Below, one piece after another: positions 33,787 through 42,681 of a stretch of 64,000 bases of DNA. A program made the translations under genes and the position numbers. The DNA comes from Actinotalea subterranea (lineage in GTDB: Bacteria; Actinomycetota; Actinomycetes; Actinomycetales; Cellulomonadaceae). The notes beneath the pieces are model-generated. The model was given only the letters and a program-made list of their open reading frames with translations. It ran no database searches and had not been told where the DNA came from. How positions within the stretch are numbered: position 1 is the first letter of the stretch; every line of letters starts with the position of its first letter. The DNA lies in NCBI RefSeq assembly GCF_008364845.1, contig NZ_VTTP01000011.1:62001-126000 (forward strand). Direction: 5' to 3'.

Positions 33787-34755
33787 GTGACTCTCATCGG
33801 CTTCCATGCGTCCCACGAGCAGATCCACCCCGCCGAGCTCCTGCGTGCCGTGCAGCGGGCCGAGGAGGCGGGCTTCGGCGCGGCCATGTGCTCGGACCAC
33901 CTCGCCCCCTGGAGCGCCCGGCAGGGGCACTCCGGCTTCGCGTGGGCCTGGCTCGGGGCGGCTCTCGCGACGACCCAGCTGCGCCTCGGCGTCGTGAACG
34001 CCCCCGGCCAGCGGTATCACCCGGCGATCGTCGCGCAGGCGGTCGCGACGCTCGCCGCGATGTTCCCGGGCAGGTTCTGGGCCGCGCTCGGCTCGGGGGA
34101 GAACTCGAACGAGCACGTCACCGGCGACCCCTGGCCCACGAAGGACGTCCGCGACGAGCGTCTCGTCGAGGTCGTCGGGATCATCCGGCGGCTCCTGGCG
34201 GGCGAGGAGGTGACCCACCACGGCCTCGTCACCGTGGACCGGGCACGGGTGTGGACGCTGCCCGACGTCGCGCCCGCGCTCGTCGGCCCCGCGGTCACCG
34301 TGCCGACCGCGCGCAGGGCGGCCGGGTGGGCCGACGGCCTCATCACCATCAACCAGGACCCCGAGGTGCTCCGGGAGATCGTGGACACCTACCGCGACGC
34401 GGGCGGGCGCGGGCCGCTCGCCCTCCAGGTGCACCTCTCATGGGCGCCCGACGAGGCCGAGGCCGAGCGGATCGCGTTCGACCAGTGGCGCTCCAACGTC
34501 TTCCCGCCACCCGTGTGCTGGGACCTCGCGACGCCCGAGCACTTCGACGTCGCGTCCTCCCACGTCCGGCCCGACGACGTCCGCGCCGCCGTGCTCGTCT
34601 CGTCCGACCTCGGTGAGCTCACGGGGCGCATCGCGGACCTGGCGGCGATCGGCTTCGACGAGGTCTACCTGCACCACGTGGGCCAGCAGCAGGACGCCTT
34701 CATCGACGCCTTCGGCGCGCGGGTCCTGCCCCAGCTCACGGGAGGTGCCGCGTGA
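33787..34755 (+). CDS. LLM-class flavin-dependent oxidoreductase (TIGR03885-like)
   Basis: Luciferase-like (beta/alpha)8 monooxygenase/reductase of 322 aa. Segments GFGAAMCSDHLAPW, RLGVVNAPGQRYHPAI and AALGSGENSNEHVTG are those of the family close to F420-dependent glucose-6-phosphate dehydrogenases but assigned to species without F420. GTG 33787 lies six bases after TAGACA (33775-33780), so the message may be leaderless. Its stop overlaps the start of the GH13 gene (GTGA). That coupling suggests the two act on one sugar-linked substrate. The cofactor may be FMN or F420; the sequence does not decide. Confidence 0.85.
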   Translation: MTLIGFHASHEQIHPAELLRAVQRAEEAGFGAAMCSDHLAPWSARQGHSGFAWAWLGAALATTQLRLGVVNAPGQRYHPAIVAQAVATLAAMFPGRFWAALGSGENSNEHVTGDPWPTKDVRDERLVEVVGIIRRLLAGEEVTHHGLVTVDRARVWTLPDVAPALVGPAVTVPTARRAAGWADGLITINQDPEVLREIVDTYRDAGGRGPLALQVHLSWAPDEAEAERIAFDQWRSNVFPPPVCWDLATPEHFDVASSHVRPDDVRAAVLVSSDLGELTGRIADLAAIGFDEVYLHHVGQQQDAFIDAFGARVLPQLTGGAA

Positions 34756-36431
34756 GGATCACCGAGACGGGCGACCTGTGGTGGAAGAACGCGGTGATCT
34801 ACTGCCTGGACGTCGAGACGTTCATGGACTGGGACGGCGACGGGACGGGTGACTTCCAGGGCCTCGCCCAGCGCCTGGACCACCTCGCGGAGCTCGGCGT
34901 CACGTGCCTGTGGCTCATGCCGTTCTACCCGACGACCGACCGGGACGACGGCTACGACGTGACGGACATGTACGGCGTGGACCCGCGGCTCGGTACGCCC
35001 GGCGACGTCGTCGAGCTCATCCGCACGGCCAAGGACCGGGGCATGCGTGTGATCGCCGACCTGGTGGTCAACCACACGTCGGACAGGCACCCGTGGTTCC
35101 AGCGGGCGCGCTCCTCGCTGGACAACCCGTACCGCGACTTCTACGTGTGGCGCTCCGACCCGCCGCCCGACACGTCAGCGCAGGTCGTGTTCCCGGACCA
35201 GGAGGACGGCATCTGGGAGCTCGACCAGAAGACCGGGGAGTACTACCTGCACCGGTTCTACGCGCACCAGCCCGACCTCAACGTCGCCAACCCCAAGGTG
35301 CGGGACGAGATCGCGAAGGTCATCGGGTACTGGCTCGAGCTCGGGCTGGACGGGTTCCGGGTCGATGCCGTGCCGTTCTTCCTCGAGACGATCGGCAACG
35401 GGGACGACGAGGTGGACCGCCTGGGCGACCCGCACGACTACCTGCGCTCCCTGCGGTCGTTCCTCGGCCGCCGGGCGGGCAGCGCCGTGCTCCTGGGCGA
35501 GGTCAACCTGCCTCACCCGGAGCAGCGGCGGTTCTTCGGCGAGGGCGACGGCGACGAGCTCACGATGATGTTCGACTTCATCGCGATGCAGAACATGTAC
35601 CTCTCGCTCGCCCGTCAGGACGCCGGCCCGCTCGCGAAGGCCCTGCAGGACCGTCCGCCCATCCCGCCCGACTGCCAGTGGGCGACCTTCGTGCGCAACC
35701 ACGACGAGCTCACGCTCGACAAGCTCAGCGAGGACGAGCGCCAGGAGGTCTTCGCGGCCTTCGGGCCCGACCCGGACATGCAGCTCTACGGCCGGGGGCT
35801 CCGCCGTCGGCTCCCCCCGATGCTCGACGGCGACCCGCGTCGGGTACGGATGGTGTACTCGCTGCTCTTCTCGCTGCCCGGTACGCCGACCCTGTTCTAC
35901 GGTGAGGAGATCGGCATGGGTGAGAACCTCGCCGTCCCGGGCAGGCTCGCGGTGCGCACACCGATGCAGTGGTCACCCGAGGCGAACGGCGGCTTCTCCC
36001 GGGCCCGGGCGTCCAGGCTCCCGGCCCCGGTGACCGACGGGGGGTTCGGACCCGAGTTCGTCAACGTGCGCCAGCAGAGACGGGACCCCGACTCGCTGCT
36101 GGCGTTCGTGAGCCTGCTCGTCCGCCGCTACCGCGAGTGCCCCGAGCTCGGCTGGGGCCCGGTCGACGTGCTCGACCAGCCGGTCACGCAGGTGCTCGCG
36201 CTGCGCAGCGCCGTCGACGACGCCGTCGTCGTCACGCTGCACAACCTCTCGCCGGACCCGGTCACCGTCCCGGTGGACCTGGGGGCGGCCCACGGCGGGC
36301 ACGAGCTCGTCGACCTCCTCCAGGAGGCCGGCTGCTCGCTCGACGACCGGGGGCGCACAGGCGTCGCGCTCGAGGGCTACGGGCACCGGTGGCTGCGGGT
36401 CATGCACCCCGGGAGCCGCCACCTCGTGTGA
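34752..36431 (+). CDS. GH13 alpha-amylase family protein, trehalose synthase-like
   Basis: Glycoside hydrolase/transglycosylase of 559 aa. The four GH13 motifs are complete: DLVVNHTSD (103-111), GFRVDAVPF with nucleophile D205, LGEVNL with acid/base E250, and FVRNHDE (313-319). The N-terminus (DLWWKNAVIYCLDVETFMD) and PTLFYGEEIGMGENL resemble trehalose synthase and related maltose-acting enzymes. The C-terminal beta domain ends near GYGHRWLRVM. No signal peptide is present, so it acts in the cytoplasm on small alpha-glucans, trehalose or maltose. GTG 34752 overlaps the upstream oxidoreductase gene. No maltokinase follows, so it is not the usual TreS-Pep2 arrangement. Confidence 0.9.
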   Translation: MRITETGDLWWKNAVIYCLDVETFMDWDGDGTGDFQGLAQRLDHLAELGVTCLWLMPFYPTTDRDDGYDVTDMYGVDPRLGTPGDVVELIRTAKDRGMRVIADLVVNHTSDRHPWFQRARSSLDNPYRDFYVWRSDPPPDTSAQVVFPDQEDGIWELDQKTGEYYLHRFYAHQPDLNVANPKVRDEIAKVIGYWLELGLDGFRVDAVPFFLETIGNGDDEVDRLGDPHDYLRSLRSFLGRRAGSAVLLGEVNLPHPEQRRFFGEGDGDELTMMFDFIAMQNMYLSLARQDAGPLAKALQDRPPIPPDCQWATFVRNHDELTLDKLSEDERQEVFAAFGPDPDMQLYGRGLRRRLPPMLDGDPRRVRMVYSLLFSLPGTPTLFYGEEIGMGENLAVPGRLAVRTPMQWSPEANGGFSRARASRLPAPVTDGGFGPEFVNVRQQRRDPDSLLAFVSLLVRRYRECPELGWGPVDVLDQPVTQVLALRSAVDDAVVVTLHNLSPDPVTVPVDLGAAHGGHELVDLLQEAGCSLDDRGRTGVALEGYGHRWLRVMHPGSRHLV

Positions 36432-36453
36432 CGCGGGTGACGAGCCGGTGGCC

Positions 36454-36490
36454 CGGCGTCGGGCCATGAACCGCCACGGGCCCGACGCCG
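36454..36490. terminator. Bidirectional terminator hairpin
   Basis: Perfect 12-base arms CGGCGTCGGGCC (36454-36465) and GGCCCGACGCCG (36479-36490) with a 13-base loop lie between the convergent GH13 gene and the LLM oxidoreductase gene. The hairpin can serve both strands. Confidence 0.75.
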
Positions 36491-36500
36491 TGCCTGCGCC

Positions 36501-37529
36501 TCAGCCCAGCAGGTCGGCGACCGCGCGGAGCGCAGTGGCGTCGCCCTGGACGAGCATCGAGGTCACGACCGTGTCCTCCCAGGCGGCGAGCCTGTCCTTG
36601 ACCGCGGCGGCCGGTCCGACGAGTGCGATGTCCTGGACGAGGGCTGTGGGCACCGCGGCGCTCGCCTCGGCACGCCGCCCCTGCGCGTAGAGCTCGGCGA
36701 CGGTCTCGCACTCACGCACGTAGCCGAGCCGCTCGATCATCTCCCGGTGGAAGTTCGCCGTCGTCGCGCCCATGCCGCCCACGTACAGGGCGACGAACGG
36801 GCGCACGACGTCCGCGGCCCGCTCCACGTCGTCGTCGATCACGACGGGCACGGTCGCGCTGACCTCGAACGCCGCCGGGGCCGACAGGTCGGGAGCGCGC
36901 AGCGCGAAACCCTCGGCGAGGGCCTGGCGGTAGAAGGCGTCGACGCTCGGCGCGAAGAACAACGGGAGCCACCCGTCCGCGATCTCGGCCGCGAGCGCGA
37001 CGTTGCGCGGGCCCTCGGCGGCCAGGTGGATCGGCAGGTCAGGCCGCAGCGGGTGGACCGTCGACCGCAGAGGCCGACCGAGGCCCGTCCCACCGGCGTG
37101 CGGCAGCCGGTAGAAGTCACCGTCTGCCGTCACGGGCGCCTCCCGGCGCAGGACCTTGCGGACGACGTCGACGTACTCGCGGGTGCGGGCGAGCGGGCGG
37201 GGGTACGGGGCGCCGTACCACCCCTCGACCACCTGCGGACCGGACGCCCCGAGCCCGAGCACGAAGCGCCCGCCGGACAGGTGGTCCATCGTCAGCGCGG
37301 CCATGGCAGCCGCCGTCGGCGTGCGCGCGGAGATCTGCGCGATCGCGGTCCCGAGCCGGATGCGCTCCGTGCGGCTTCCCCACCAGGCGAGCGGCGTGAG
37401 GGCGTCGGAGCCGTACGCCTCGGCCGTCCACACGGAGTCGAAGCCGAGCCGGTCGGCGGCCAGGACCGCCTCGAGGGCCGAGGGCGGAGGTCCCGCCGAC
37501 CAGTAGCCCAGGTGGTAGCCGAAGCGCAT
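36501..37529 (-). CDS. LLM-class F420-dependent oxidoreductase
   Basis: Luciferase-like oxidoreductase of 342 aa with the F420-type features MRFGYHLGYW, DSVWTAEAYGSDAL, GTAIAQISARTP, RFVLGLGASGPQVVEGWYG and IHLAAEGPRNVALAAEIADGW. It resembles the mycobacterial Rv3520c-type family. The hydride acceptor is unknown. ATG 37529 overlaps the stop of the DUF4126 gene upstream (TGATG), so the two are co-translated. No F420 synthesis gene is in the window. Confidence 0.86.
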   Translation of the reverse strand: MRFGYHLGYWSAGPPPSALEAVLAADRLGFDSVWTAEAYGSDALTPLAWWGSRTERIRLGTAIAQISARTPTAAAMAALTMDHLSGGRFVLGLGASGPQVVEGWYGAPYPRPLARTREYVDVVRKVLRREAPVTADGDFYRLPHAGGTGLGRPLRSTVHPLRPDLPIHLAAEGPRNVALAAEIADGWLPLFFAPSVDAFYRQALAEGFALRAPDLSAPAAFEVSATVPVVIDDDVERAADVVRPFVALYVGGMGATTANFHREMIERLGYVRECETVAELYAQGRRAEASAAVPTALVQDIALVGPAAAVKDRLAAWEDTVVTSMLVQGDATALRAVADLLG

Positions 37530-38155
37530 CAGGTCCCCGTTCCTTCGCTCGGGGCGGACCGCACGTCGCGGCCGCCGGTCCTCGCGGCGCGCCGGCGCCG
37601 GAACGCGCGGGCCACGAACCAGACCATCAGGCCGAGGACCGCGACGACGAGGACCGGGACGATGATCGCAGCAACCGACAGCACGAGGCTCGTCACGTCC
37701 TCGGCCGCGCTGAGCACCGGACCGCCGACCCCGAGGGTCGCCGCGTTGACGACGGCGCGCGTCGTCGCCTTCGACACGTGCACCCCCAGGGCGAGCAGGA
37801 CGCCGATGGCGACGGGGACCCACGCGTCCGTCGTGAAGAAGCTCGCGGGGTCGGTGACGGCGGCCGTCCGCGAGCCTGCCCCCGCGCCGAACGCGAGCCC
37901 CCCGGCCGTCGGGCGCACGAGCGTCTGGAGCACGTCGTTGACGTGGTCCGCACCGGGGACCTTGTCGGCGACGACCTCCACCAGCAGCAGCACGCCCAGG
38001 ATCGCCAGAACCCACGGGTCGGAGAGCCACGACCAGGCGTCCGGCAGGTCGACGAGGCCCGTCCACCGGTCGAGGGCGCCCAGGACGAGCAGCGGGAGGG
38101 CCGCGTTCAGGCCGGCGGCCGTGGACAGGCCGGCACCGGCGAGCAGCTCGAGCAT
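37529..38155 (-). CDS. DUF4126 membrane protein
   Basis: Integral membrane protein of 208 aa with four or five hydrophobic segments. LLAGAGLSTAAGLNAALPLL at the N-terminus, VEVVADKVPGADHVND and the long hydrophobic C-terminal helix followed by an Arg-rich tail are characteristic of DUF4126. ATG 38155 is taken. It is the first gene of a two-gene unit with the F420-type oxidoreductase, and divergent from the RNB nuclease gene. The function is unknown. Confidence 0.82.
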   Translation of the reverse strand: MLELLAGAGLSTAAGLNAALPLLVLGALDRWTGLVDLPDAWSWLSDPWVLAILGVLLLVEVVADKVPGADHVNDVLQTLVRPTAGGLAFGAGAGSRTAAVTDPASFFTTDAWVPVAIGVLLALGVHVSKATTRAVVNAATLGVGGPVLSAAEDVTSLVLSVAAIIVPVLVVAVLGLMVWFVARAFRRRRAARTGGRDVRSAPSEGTGT

Positions 38156-38196
38156 GCGCTCAGCATCGCACCCGGAGCCCCGCCTAGGGTGGGGTG

Positions 38197-39639
38197 ATGC
38201 GATCCCCACGACGTCGCCTGCGCTCCTCGCGGGAGGTCCTGACCGCCGGGTTCGCCGCCGTGCGCACCGAGCACCAGCTGCCCGTCGAGTTCTCACCCGA
38301 GGTCCTCGCGGAGGCGGAGCGCGCCGCGGACGGGAGCGGGGGAGCCCTGACCCCCGGCGCCGTCGCGGCCGGGCGGCGCGACATGCGGGACGTGCCGTTC
38401 GTGACCCTCGACCCGGTCGGGTCGACGGACCTCGACCAGGCGATGCACCTCGCACGGGCCGGCACGGGGTACCGGGTGACCTACGCGATCGCGGACACCG
38501 CCGCGTTCGTCGCGCCCGGCGGGCCCCTCGACACCGCCACGCGTGAGCGAGCCACCACCGTCTACTGCCCCGACACCCGCGTGCCCCTGCACCCCGTCGC
38601 GCTCAGCGAGGCCGCGGCCTCGCTGCTTCCCGGGCAGGAGCGCCCGGCCGTCGTGTGGAGCTTCGGCCTCGAGGAGGACGGTGCGGTGCGCGACGTCCAC
38701 GTCGAGCGCGCCCTGGTCCGGAGCACCGCGCAGCTCGACTACCCGACGACGCAGCGTCGTCTTGACGCGGGCGCCGGGCCGGACGACGTCGTGACCCTGC
38801 TCGCCGAGATCGGGACCCGGCGCGCGGCCCTCGAGAGGGCCCGCGGCGGGGTCTCGTTGGCCCGGCCCGAGCAGGAGGTGGTCGACGCGCCGGACGGCGG
38901 CTGGTCGCTCGCCTTCCGCGCGTCCCTGCCCGTGGAGGACCACAACGCGCAGGTCTCGCTCCTGACGGGGATGGCAGCGGCGGAGCTCATGGTCGGGGCC
39001 GGCGTGGGGATCCTGCGCACGATGCCCGCCGCCTCGCCCGACGCTGTCGCGACGCTGCGCAGGCAGGCCCGGGCGCTCGACGTGCCGTGGCCCGCGGACC
39101 AGGGCTACGGGGACATGCTCGCCGGCCTGGACAGGGGACGGCCCGGCGCCGCCGCCTTCCTCGCCGCGGCCACCGGGCTGTTCCGCGGTGCCGCGTGGAC
39201 GGCGTTCGAGGGCGCTCCGCCCGCGGACCACGTGCACGGGGCGATCGCCGCCCCCTACGCGCACGTCACCGCACCGCTGCGTCGCCTCGTCGACCGGTTC
39301 GGCCTCGAGATCTGTCTCGCGGCCCAGGCCGGCCGCCCGGTGCCCGACTGGGTCCGCTCCGCGCTGCCGACGCTCGGGTCGCGCATGGCGGCGGGTGCGG
39401 CGCGCGCCGCCTCCGTCGACCGTGCGTGCACCGACCTCGTGGAGGCCGCCGTGCTCGCACCGCGGGTCGGGCAGGTGTTCGACGGCGTCGCGCTCGACGA
39501 GCGGACCGTCCAGCTCCACGAGCCGGCCGTGATCGCTCGCCTCGAGGAGAAGGGGTTGCCCGAGGGCGAGCCGGTGCGCGTGCGGCTCCTGTCCGCGGAC
39601 GTGGCAAAGCGGTCGGTCCAGTTCCGGGTCGAGCACTAG
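38197..39639 (+). CDS. RNB-domain ribonuclease (RNase II/R family)
   Basis: 3'-5' exoribonuclease of 480 aa. The catalytic segment TLDPVGSTDLDQAMHL carries the magnesium-binding aspartates of RNB. VTYAIADTAAFV, PLHPVALSEAAASLLPGQ and YAHVTAPLRRLVDRF follow in the family order. It lacks long cold-shock and S1 extensions, so it is a short actinobacterial form. ATG 38197 lies six bases after TAGGGT (38185-38190), consistent with a leaderless mRNA; the overlapping GTG 38194 is less likely. The RNA target is unknown. Confidence 0.9.
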   Translation: MRSPRRRLRSSREVLTAGFAAVRTEHQLPVEFSPEVLAEAERAADGSGGALTPGAVAAGRRDMRDVPFVTLDPVGSTDLDQAMHLARAGTGYRVTYAIADTAAFVAPGGPLDTATRERATTVYCPDTRVPLHPVALSEAAASLLPGQERPAVVWSFGLEEDGAVRDVHVERALVRSTAQLDYPTTQRRLDAGAGPDDVVTLLAEIGTRRAALERARGGVSLARPEQEVVDAPDGGWSLAFRASLPVEDHNAQVSLLTGMAAAELMVGAGVGILRTMPAASPDAVATLRRQARALDVPWPADQGYGDMLAGLDRGRPGAAAFLAAATGLFRGAAWTAFEGAPPADHVHGAIAAPYAHVTAPLRRLVDRFGLEICLAAQAGRPVPDWVRSALPTLGSRMAAGAARAASVDRACTDLVEAAVLAPRVGQVFDGVALDERTVQLHEPAVIARLEEKGLPEGEPVRVRLLSADVAKRSVQFRVEH

Positions 39640-39703
39640 GATCGCGGCTGGAGCAGGCGGATGGCTGCCGGCGCGATGCCGTGCGGCCGGGGAGCGGGGG
39701 AGT

Positions 39704-40357
39704 GTGACGGACCTCAGCCGGACCGGAGTCGGGCCCGGGCAGGGTTCGACGCCCGGCGCGCCCCGGCGCCGTCACGAGGTGCTCACCTACCCGAACCTCA
39801 TCAGCGCCCTGCGCCTGCTGCTCGTCCCCGTCTTCGCGATCCTCCTCATCCAGGGCCAGGACACGTGGGCGCTCGGCGTCCTCGCCGTGAGCGGCGCGAG
39901 CGACTGGCTCGACGGGAAGCTCGCCCGTGCGCTCGACCAGGGCTCCCGTCTCGGCGAGCTCCTGGACCCGGCCGCGGACCGGTTGTTCATCCTCGTGACG
40001 CTCGTCGTGCTCGCCGTCCGGGACGTCGTGCCGTTGTGGCTCGTCGCCGTGATCGTGGGCCGGGACCTGCTCCTGACGGTCGTCCTCGCCGTGCTCGTCA
40101 AGACGCAGATCGGCCCGCTTCCCGTGCACTTCGTGGGCAAGGCCGGGACGTTCGCCCTGCTCTACGCGTTCCCGCTGCTCCTCCTGGCCCAGTGGCCGGG
40201 CACCGTCGGGCTCGTCGCCGGAATCGTCGGCTGGGCGTTCGCATGGTGGGGCGTGGCCCTGTACTGGCTGGCGGCCGCGGTCTACCTGTTCCAGGCGGTC
40301 CGGGAGCTGCGGCGTCGGCGTGACGCAGCGGCGACGGCCGGCGGCGGGACCTCGTGA
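39704..40357 (+). CDS. CDP-alcohol phosphatidyltransferase, PgsA2-like
   Basis: Membrane enzyme of 217 aa that joins a CDP-diacylglycerol lipid to an alcohol. The full CDP-alcohol motif is present: D67xxD70G71xxA74R75 then G84xxxD88xxxD92. Five or six hydrophobic segments follow the usual pattern. GTG 39704 has a GGGGGA run just upstream. Synteny with mycobacterial Rv1822 makes PgsA2 the best match; the acceptor could be glycerol-3-phosphate or another alcohol. It starts a tightly packed operon, its stop overlapping the DUF881 gene (GTGA). Confidence 0.88.
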   Translation: MTDLSRTGVGPGQGSTPGAPRRRHEVLTYPNLISALRLLLVPVFAILLIQGQDTWALGVLAVSGASDWLDGKLARALDQGSRLGELLDPAADRLFILVTLVVLAVRDVVPLWLVAVIVGRDLLLTVVLAVLVKTQIGPLPVHFVGKAGTFALLYAFPLLLLAQWPGTVGLVAGIVGWAFAWWGVALYWLAAAVYLFQAVRELRRRRDAAATAGGGTS

Positions 40358-41271
40358 CGCCCAGGGACACGTCGGGGACCGGCACCTCGGCGGCCCACGG
40401 CACGCGGGCCGTCCCGCCCGTGGACGCGTCGATGAGCCTCCTCAACGAGGTGATCTTCAGGCCGGTCGACGCCGGGTACGCCGAGGCTGCGGCCCGGCCC
40501 GCCGTGGCCCGCAGCGTCGGCCAGCGCCGCCTGCGGGCCACCGTGAACCTCGTGGTCGCGGTCCTGCTGGGCGTCGTGACCATGAGCGCCGTGCTGGCCC
40601 TGCGCGCGCCGCGCCCCTCCGTGGTCGAGTCGCGGACGCTCCTCGAGGAGCAGATCACGGAGCGTTCGGCCGACGCCGACACGCTCCAGCAGAGCAACGA
40701 GGAGCTGTCCGCGGAGATCGCGCGGCGCCAGGAGGAGGCGCTCGTCGGCAAGGACCCGGCGCTGTTCGACGAGCTGCGCCAGCTCGAGCTGCTCTCCGGC
40801 TCCGTCGCCGTGGAGGGACCCGGGCTCGTGATCGAGCTCGACGACGCCGAGCCCTCCGACCCGGACGAGATCGATCCCCGGACCCTCGTCCAGGACATCG
40901 ACCTGCAGATCATCACGAACGGCCTCTGGGCGGCCGGGGCCGAGGCGATCGCGGTCAACGGGCAGCGGCTCACCGCGCTGAGCGCGATCCGGCGCCAGGG
41001 CCCGGCCATCCTGGTCGACCTCGCCCCGCTCGTGGCGCCGTACACCGTCGAGGCCGTGGGCGACGTGCAGGCGATGCAGACGGCCTTCGCGCGGAGCGTC
41101 GCGGCCAACCACCTCACGACCCTCACCGCCAACTACCGGATCCCGACGTCGCTCCGGAGCGCGACGTCGCTCACGCTGCAGGGCTCCGGCACCACCACGC
41201 TGCGCTACGCCTCAGTGCCCGACGACGATGTGGCATCGTCTGGGGCCACGGACGACGAAGGGACATCATGA
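40354..41271 (+). CDS. DUF881 membrane-anchored protein (first copy)
   Basis: Protein of 305 aa with one membrane helix (LVVAVLLGVVTMSAVLAL, about 67-84) and an extracytoplasmic coiled-coil followed by the DUF881 domain (GPGLVIELDDA, LWAAGAEAIAVNGQRL, YTVEAVGDVQAMQTAF). It matches Rv1823 in the mycobacterial order. The function is not firmly known; DUF881 proteins sit with cell-division and lipid genes. GTG 40354 overlaps pgsA, and the stop overlaps the sbp gene. Confidence 0.88.
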   Translation: MTPRDTSGTGTSAAHGTRAVPPVDASMSLLNEVIFRPVDAGYAEAAARPAVARSVGQRRLRATVNLVVAVLLGVVTMSAVLALRAPRPSVVESRTLLEEQITERSADADTLQQSNEELSAEIARRQEEALVGKDPALFDELRQLELLSGSVAVEGPGLVIELDDAEPSDPDEIDPRTLVQDIDLQIITNGLWAAGAEAIAVNGQRLTALSAIRRQGPAILVDLAPLVAPYTVEAVGDVQAMQTAFARSVAANHLTTLTANYRIPTSLRSATSLTLQGSGTTTLRYASVPDDDVASSGATDDEGTS

Positions 41272-41600
41272 TCGCGGTTCTCGGGCTCCTCATCGGGGCC
41301 CTGGTCGGGATCTTCCTCGACCCCACCGTCCCCGCAGGGCTCCAGCCCTACCTCCCCATCGCGGTGGTCGCCGCGCTCGACGCGCTCTTCGGCGGCCTGC
41401 GGGCGCTGCTCGACGGGACCTTCAACGACCGCGTGTTCCTCGTCTCGTTCCTGTCCAACGTGGTCGTCGCGGCGCTCATCGTCTTCCTGGGCGACCAGCT
41501 CGGCGTGGGCACCCAGCTGTCGACCGCGGTCGTCGTCGTCCTGGGCATCCGGATCTTCTCGAACGCTGCCGCGATCCGTCGCCACCTGTTCAAGGCCTGA
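41268..41600 (+). CDS. sbp: Small basic membrane protein (Sbp, DUF1290)
   Basis: Small integral membrane protein of 110 aa with three helices. PYLPIAVVAALDALFGGLRA and NDRVFLVSFLSNVVVAALIV are the family signatures. It lies between two DUF881 genes as in mycobacteria (Rv1824) and many Gram-positive bacteria. Its role is unproven. GAAGGG precedes ATG 41268, and the gene overlaps the DUF881 stop (ATGA). Confidence 0.92.
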   Translation: MIAVLGLLIGALVGIFLDPTVPAGLQPYLPIAVVAALDALFGGLRALLDGTFNDRVFLVSFLSNVVVAALIVFLGDQLGVGTQLSTAVVVVLGIRIFSNAAAIRRHLFKA

Positions 41601-41601
41601 C

Positions 41602-42600
41602 ATGACCCCCGAGCACAGGATGTCGGCCGAGCCCGACCAACCGGCGGAGCCCCACGACCGCGAGGCGGAGGACATCTCCGAGGGCCAGCACCGCGCTGAT
41701 GCGGACCCCGGCGCCGGCGACCTCGGGCAGCCGGAGCCCGGTCCGCCTGACCACGCACAGGACGACGCCGCGAGCCCGGCCGGTGACCGCCGGACCGGTC
41801 GCGAGCGGCGTGCCGGCGCGGTGCACCGGAGCCCCGCTCCCGTCGACGACGAGCCGCAGGCGGCGGCTCCCCTCGGACGCTCGTGGCGCACCGTCGGGCG
41901 CGCTCTCGCGCCACGCCTCACCCGTGCCCAGCTCATGGCGGGCTTCCTCTCCGCCCTGGTCGGGTTCGCGCTCGTCGTGCAGGTGCAGCAGAACCAGGCC
42001 GGTGGCCTGTCGACGCTGCGCCAGGAGGAGCTCGTCCGCATCCTGGACGACGTGACGCAGCGCTCGGAGGAGCTCGAGGACCAGGCGGCCGAGCTGCGCG
42101 CGCAGCGTGCCGAGCTCGTGACCGGCACCGACACGCAGCGGGCCGCCCGCGAGGCCGCGGCCGCCCGGGCCGAGAGCCAGGGCATCCTCGCCGGCCGTCT
42201 CCCGGCCGAGGGCCCGGGCGTCGAGCTCGTGATCCGCGAGCCGGAGGACCGGATCTCGGCCCTGAACCTGTTCAACGTGCTCGAGGAGCTGCGCAACGCG
42301 GGGGCCGAGGCGATCCAGCTGGGTGACCTGCGGATGACCGCGTCGACGTACTTCATCGACACCCCGGGCGGCGTCGAGGTCGACGGGACGGTGCTCCGGG
42401 CTCCCTACCGATGGGTCGCGATCGGTGACCCGGAGACGATCGCGACAGCCCTGCGGATGCCCGGCGGCGCCCTTGCGCAGGTGCGTGGCGAGGGCGGGAC
42501 GAGCGACCTGGAGACACGGGACCTGGTGGAGGTCACCGCCGTCCGTGAGGTCGTGCCGCCCACGTTCGCGACGCCCGTTCCGGCTGCCGAGGATGAGTGA
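41602..42600 (+). CDS. DUF881 membrane-anchored protein (second copy)
   Basis: Protein of 332 aa with a charged, disordered N-terminal region of about 100 residues, one membrane helix (MAGFLSALVGFALVVQV), a coiled-coil (about 130-175) and the DUF881 domain (GPGVELVIREPEDR, LRNAGAEAIQLGDLRM, YRWVAIGDPETIATAL). It corresponds to Rv1825. ATG 41602 lies one base after the sbp stop; ATG 41620 is an alternative. The next 81 bases hold a TAGGCT (42628-42633) that may be an internal promoter for garA. Confidence 0.87.
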   Translation: MTPEHRMSAEPDQPAEPHDREAEDISEGQHRADADPGAGDLGQPEPGPPDHAQDDAASPAGDRRTGRERRAGAVHRSPAPVDDEPQAAAPLGRSWRTVGRALAPRLTRAQLMAGFLSALVGFALVVQVQQNQAGGLSTLRQEELVRILDDVTQRSEELEDQAAELRAQRAELVTGTDTQRAAREAAAARAESQGILAGRLPAEGPGVELVIREPEDRISALNLFNVLEELRNAGAEAIQLGDLRMTASTYFIDTPGGVEVDGTVLRAPYRWVAIGDPETIATALRMPGGALAQVRGEGGTSDLETRDLVEVTAVREVVPPTFATPVPAAEDE

Positions 42601-42681
42601 GGGCTGCCGAGGGGTGCCGGGTCCGCATAGGCTGTCCCTGCACGTGGACGTGACCCTGCCTGCTGGCGCCGAGGAGGAACG

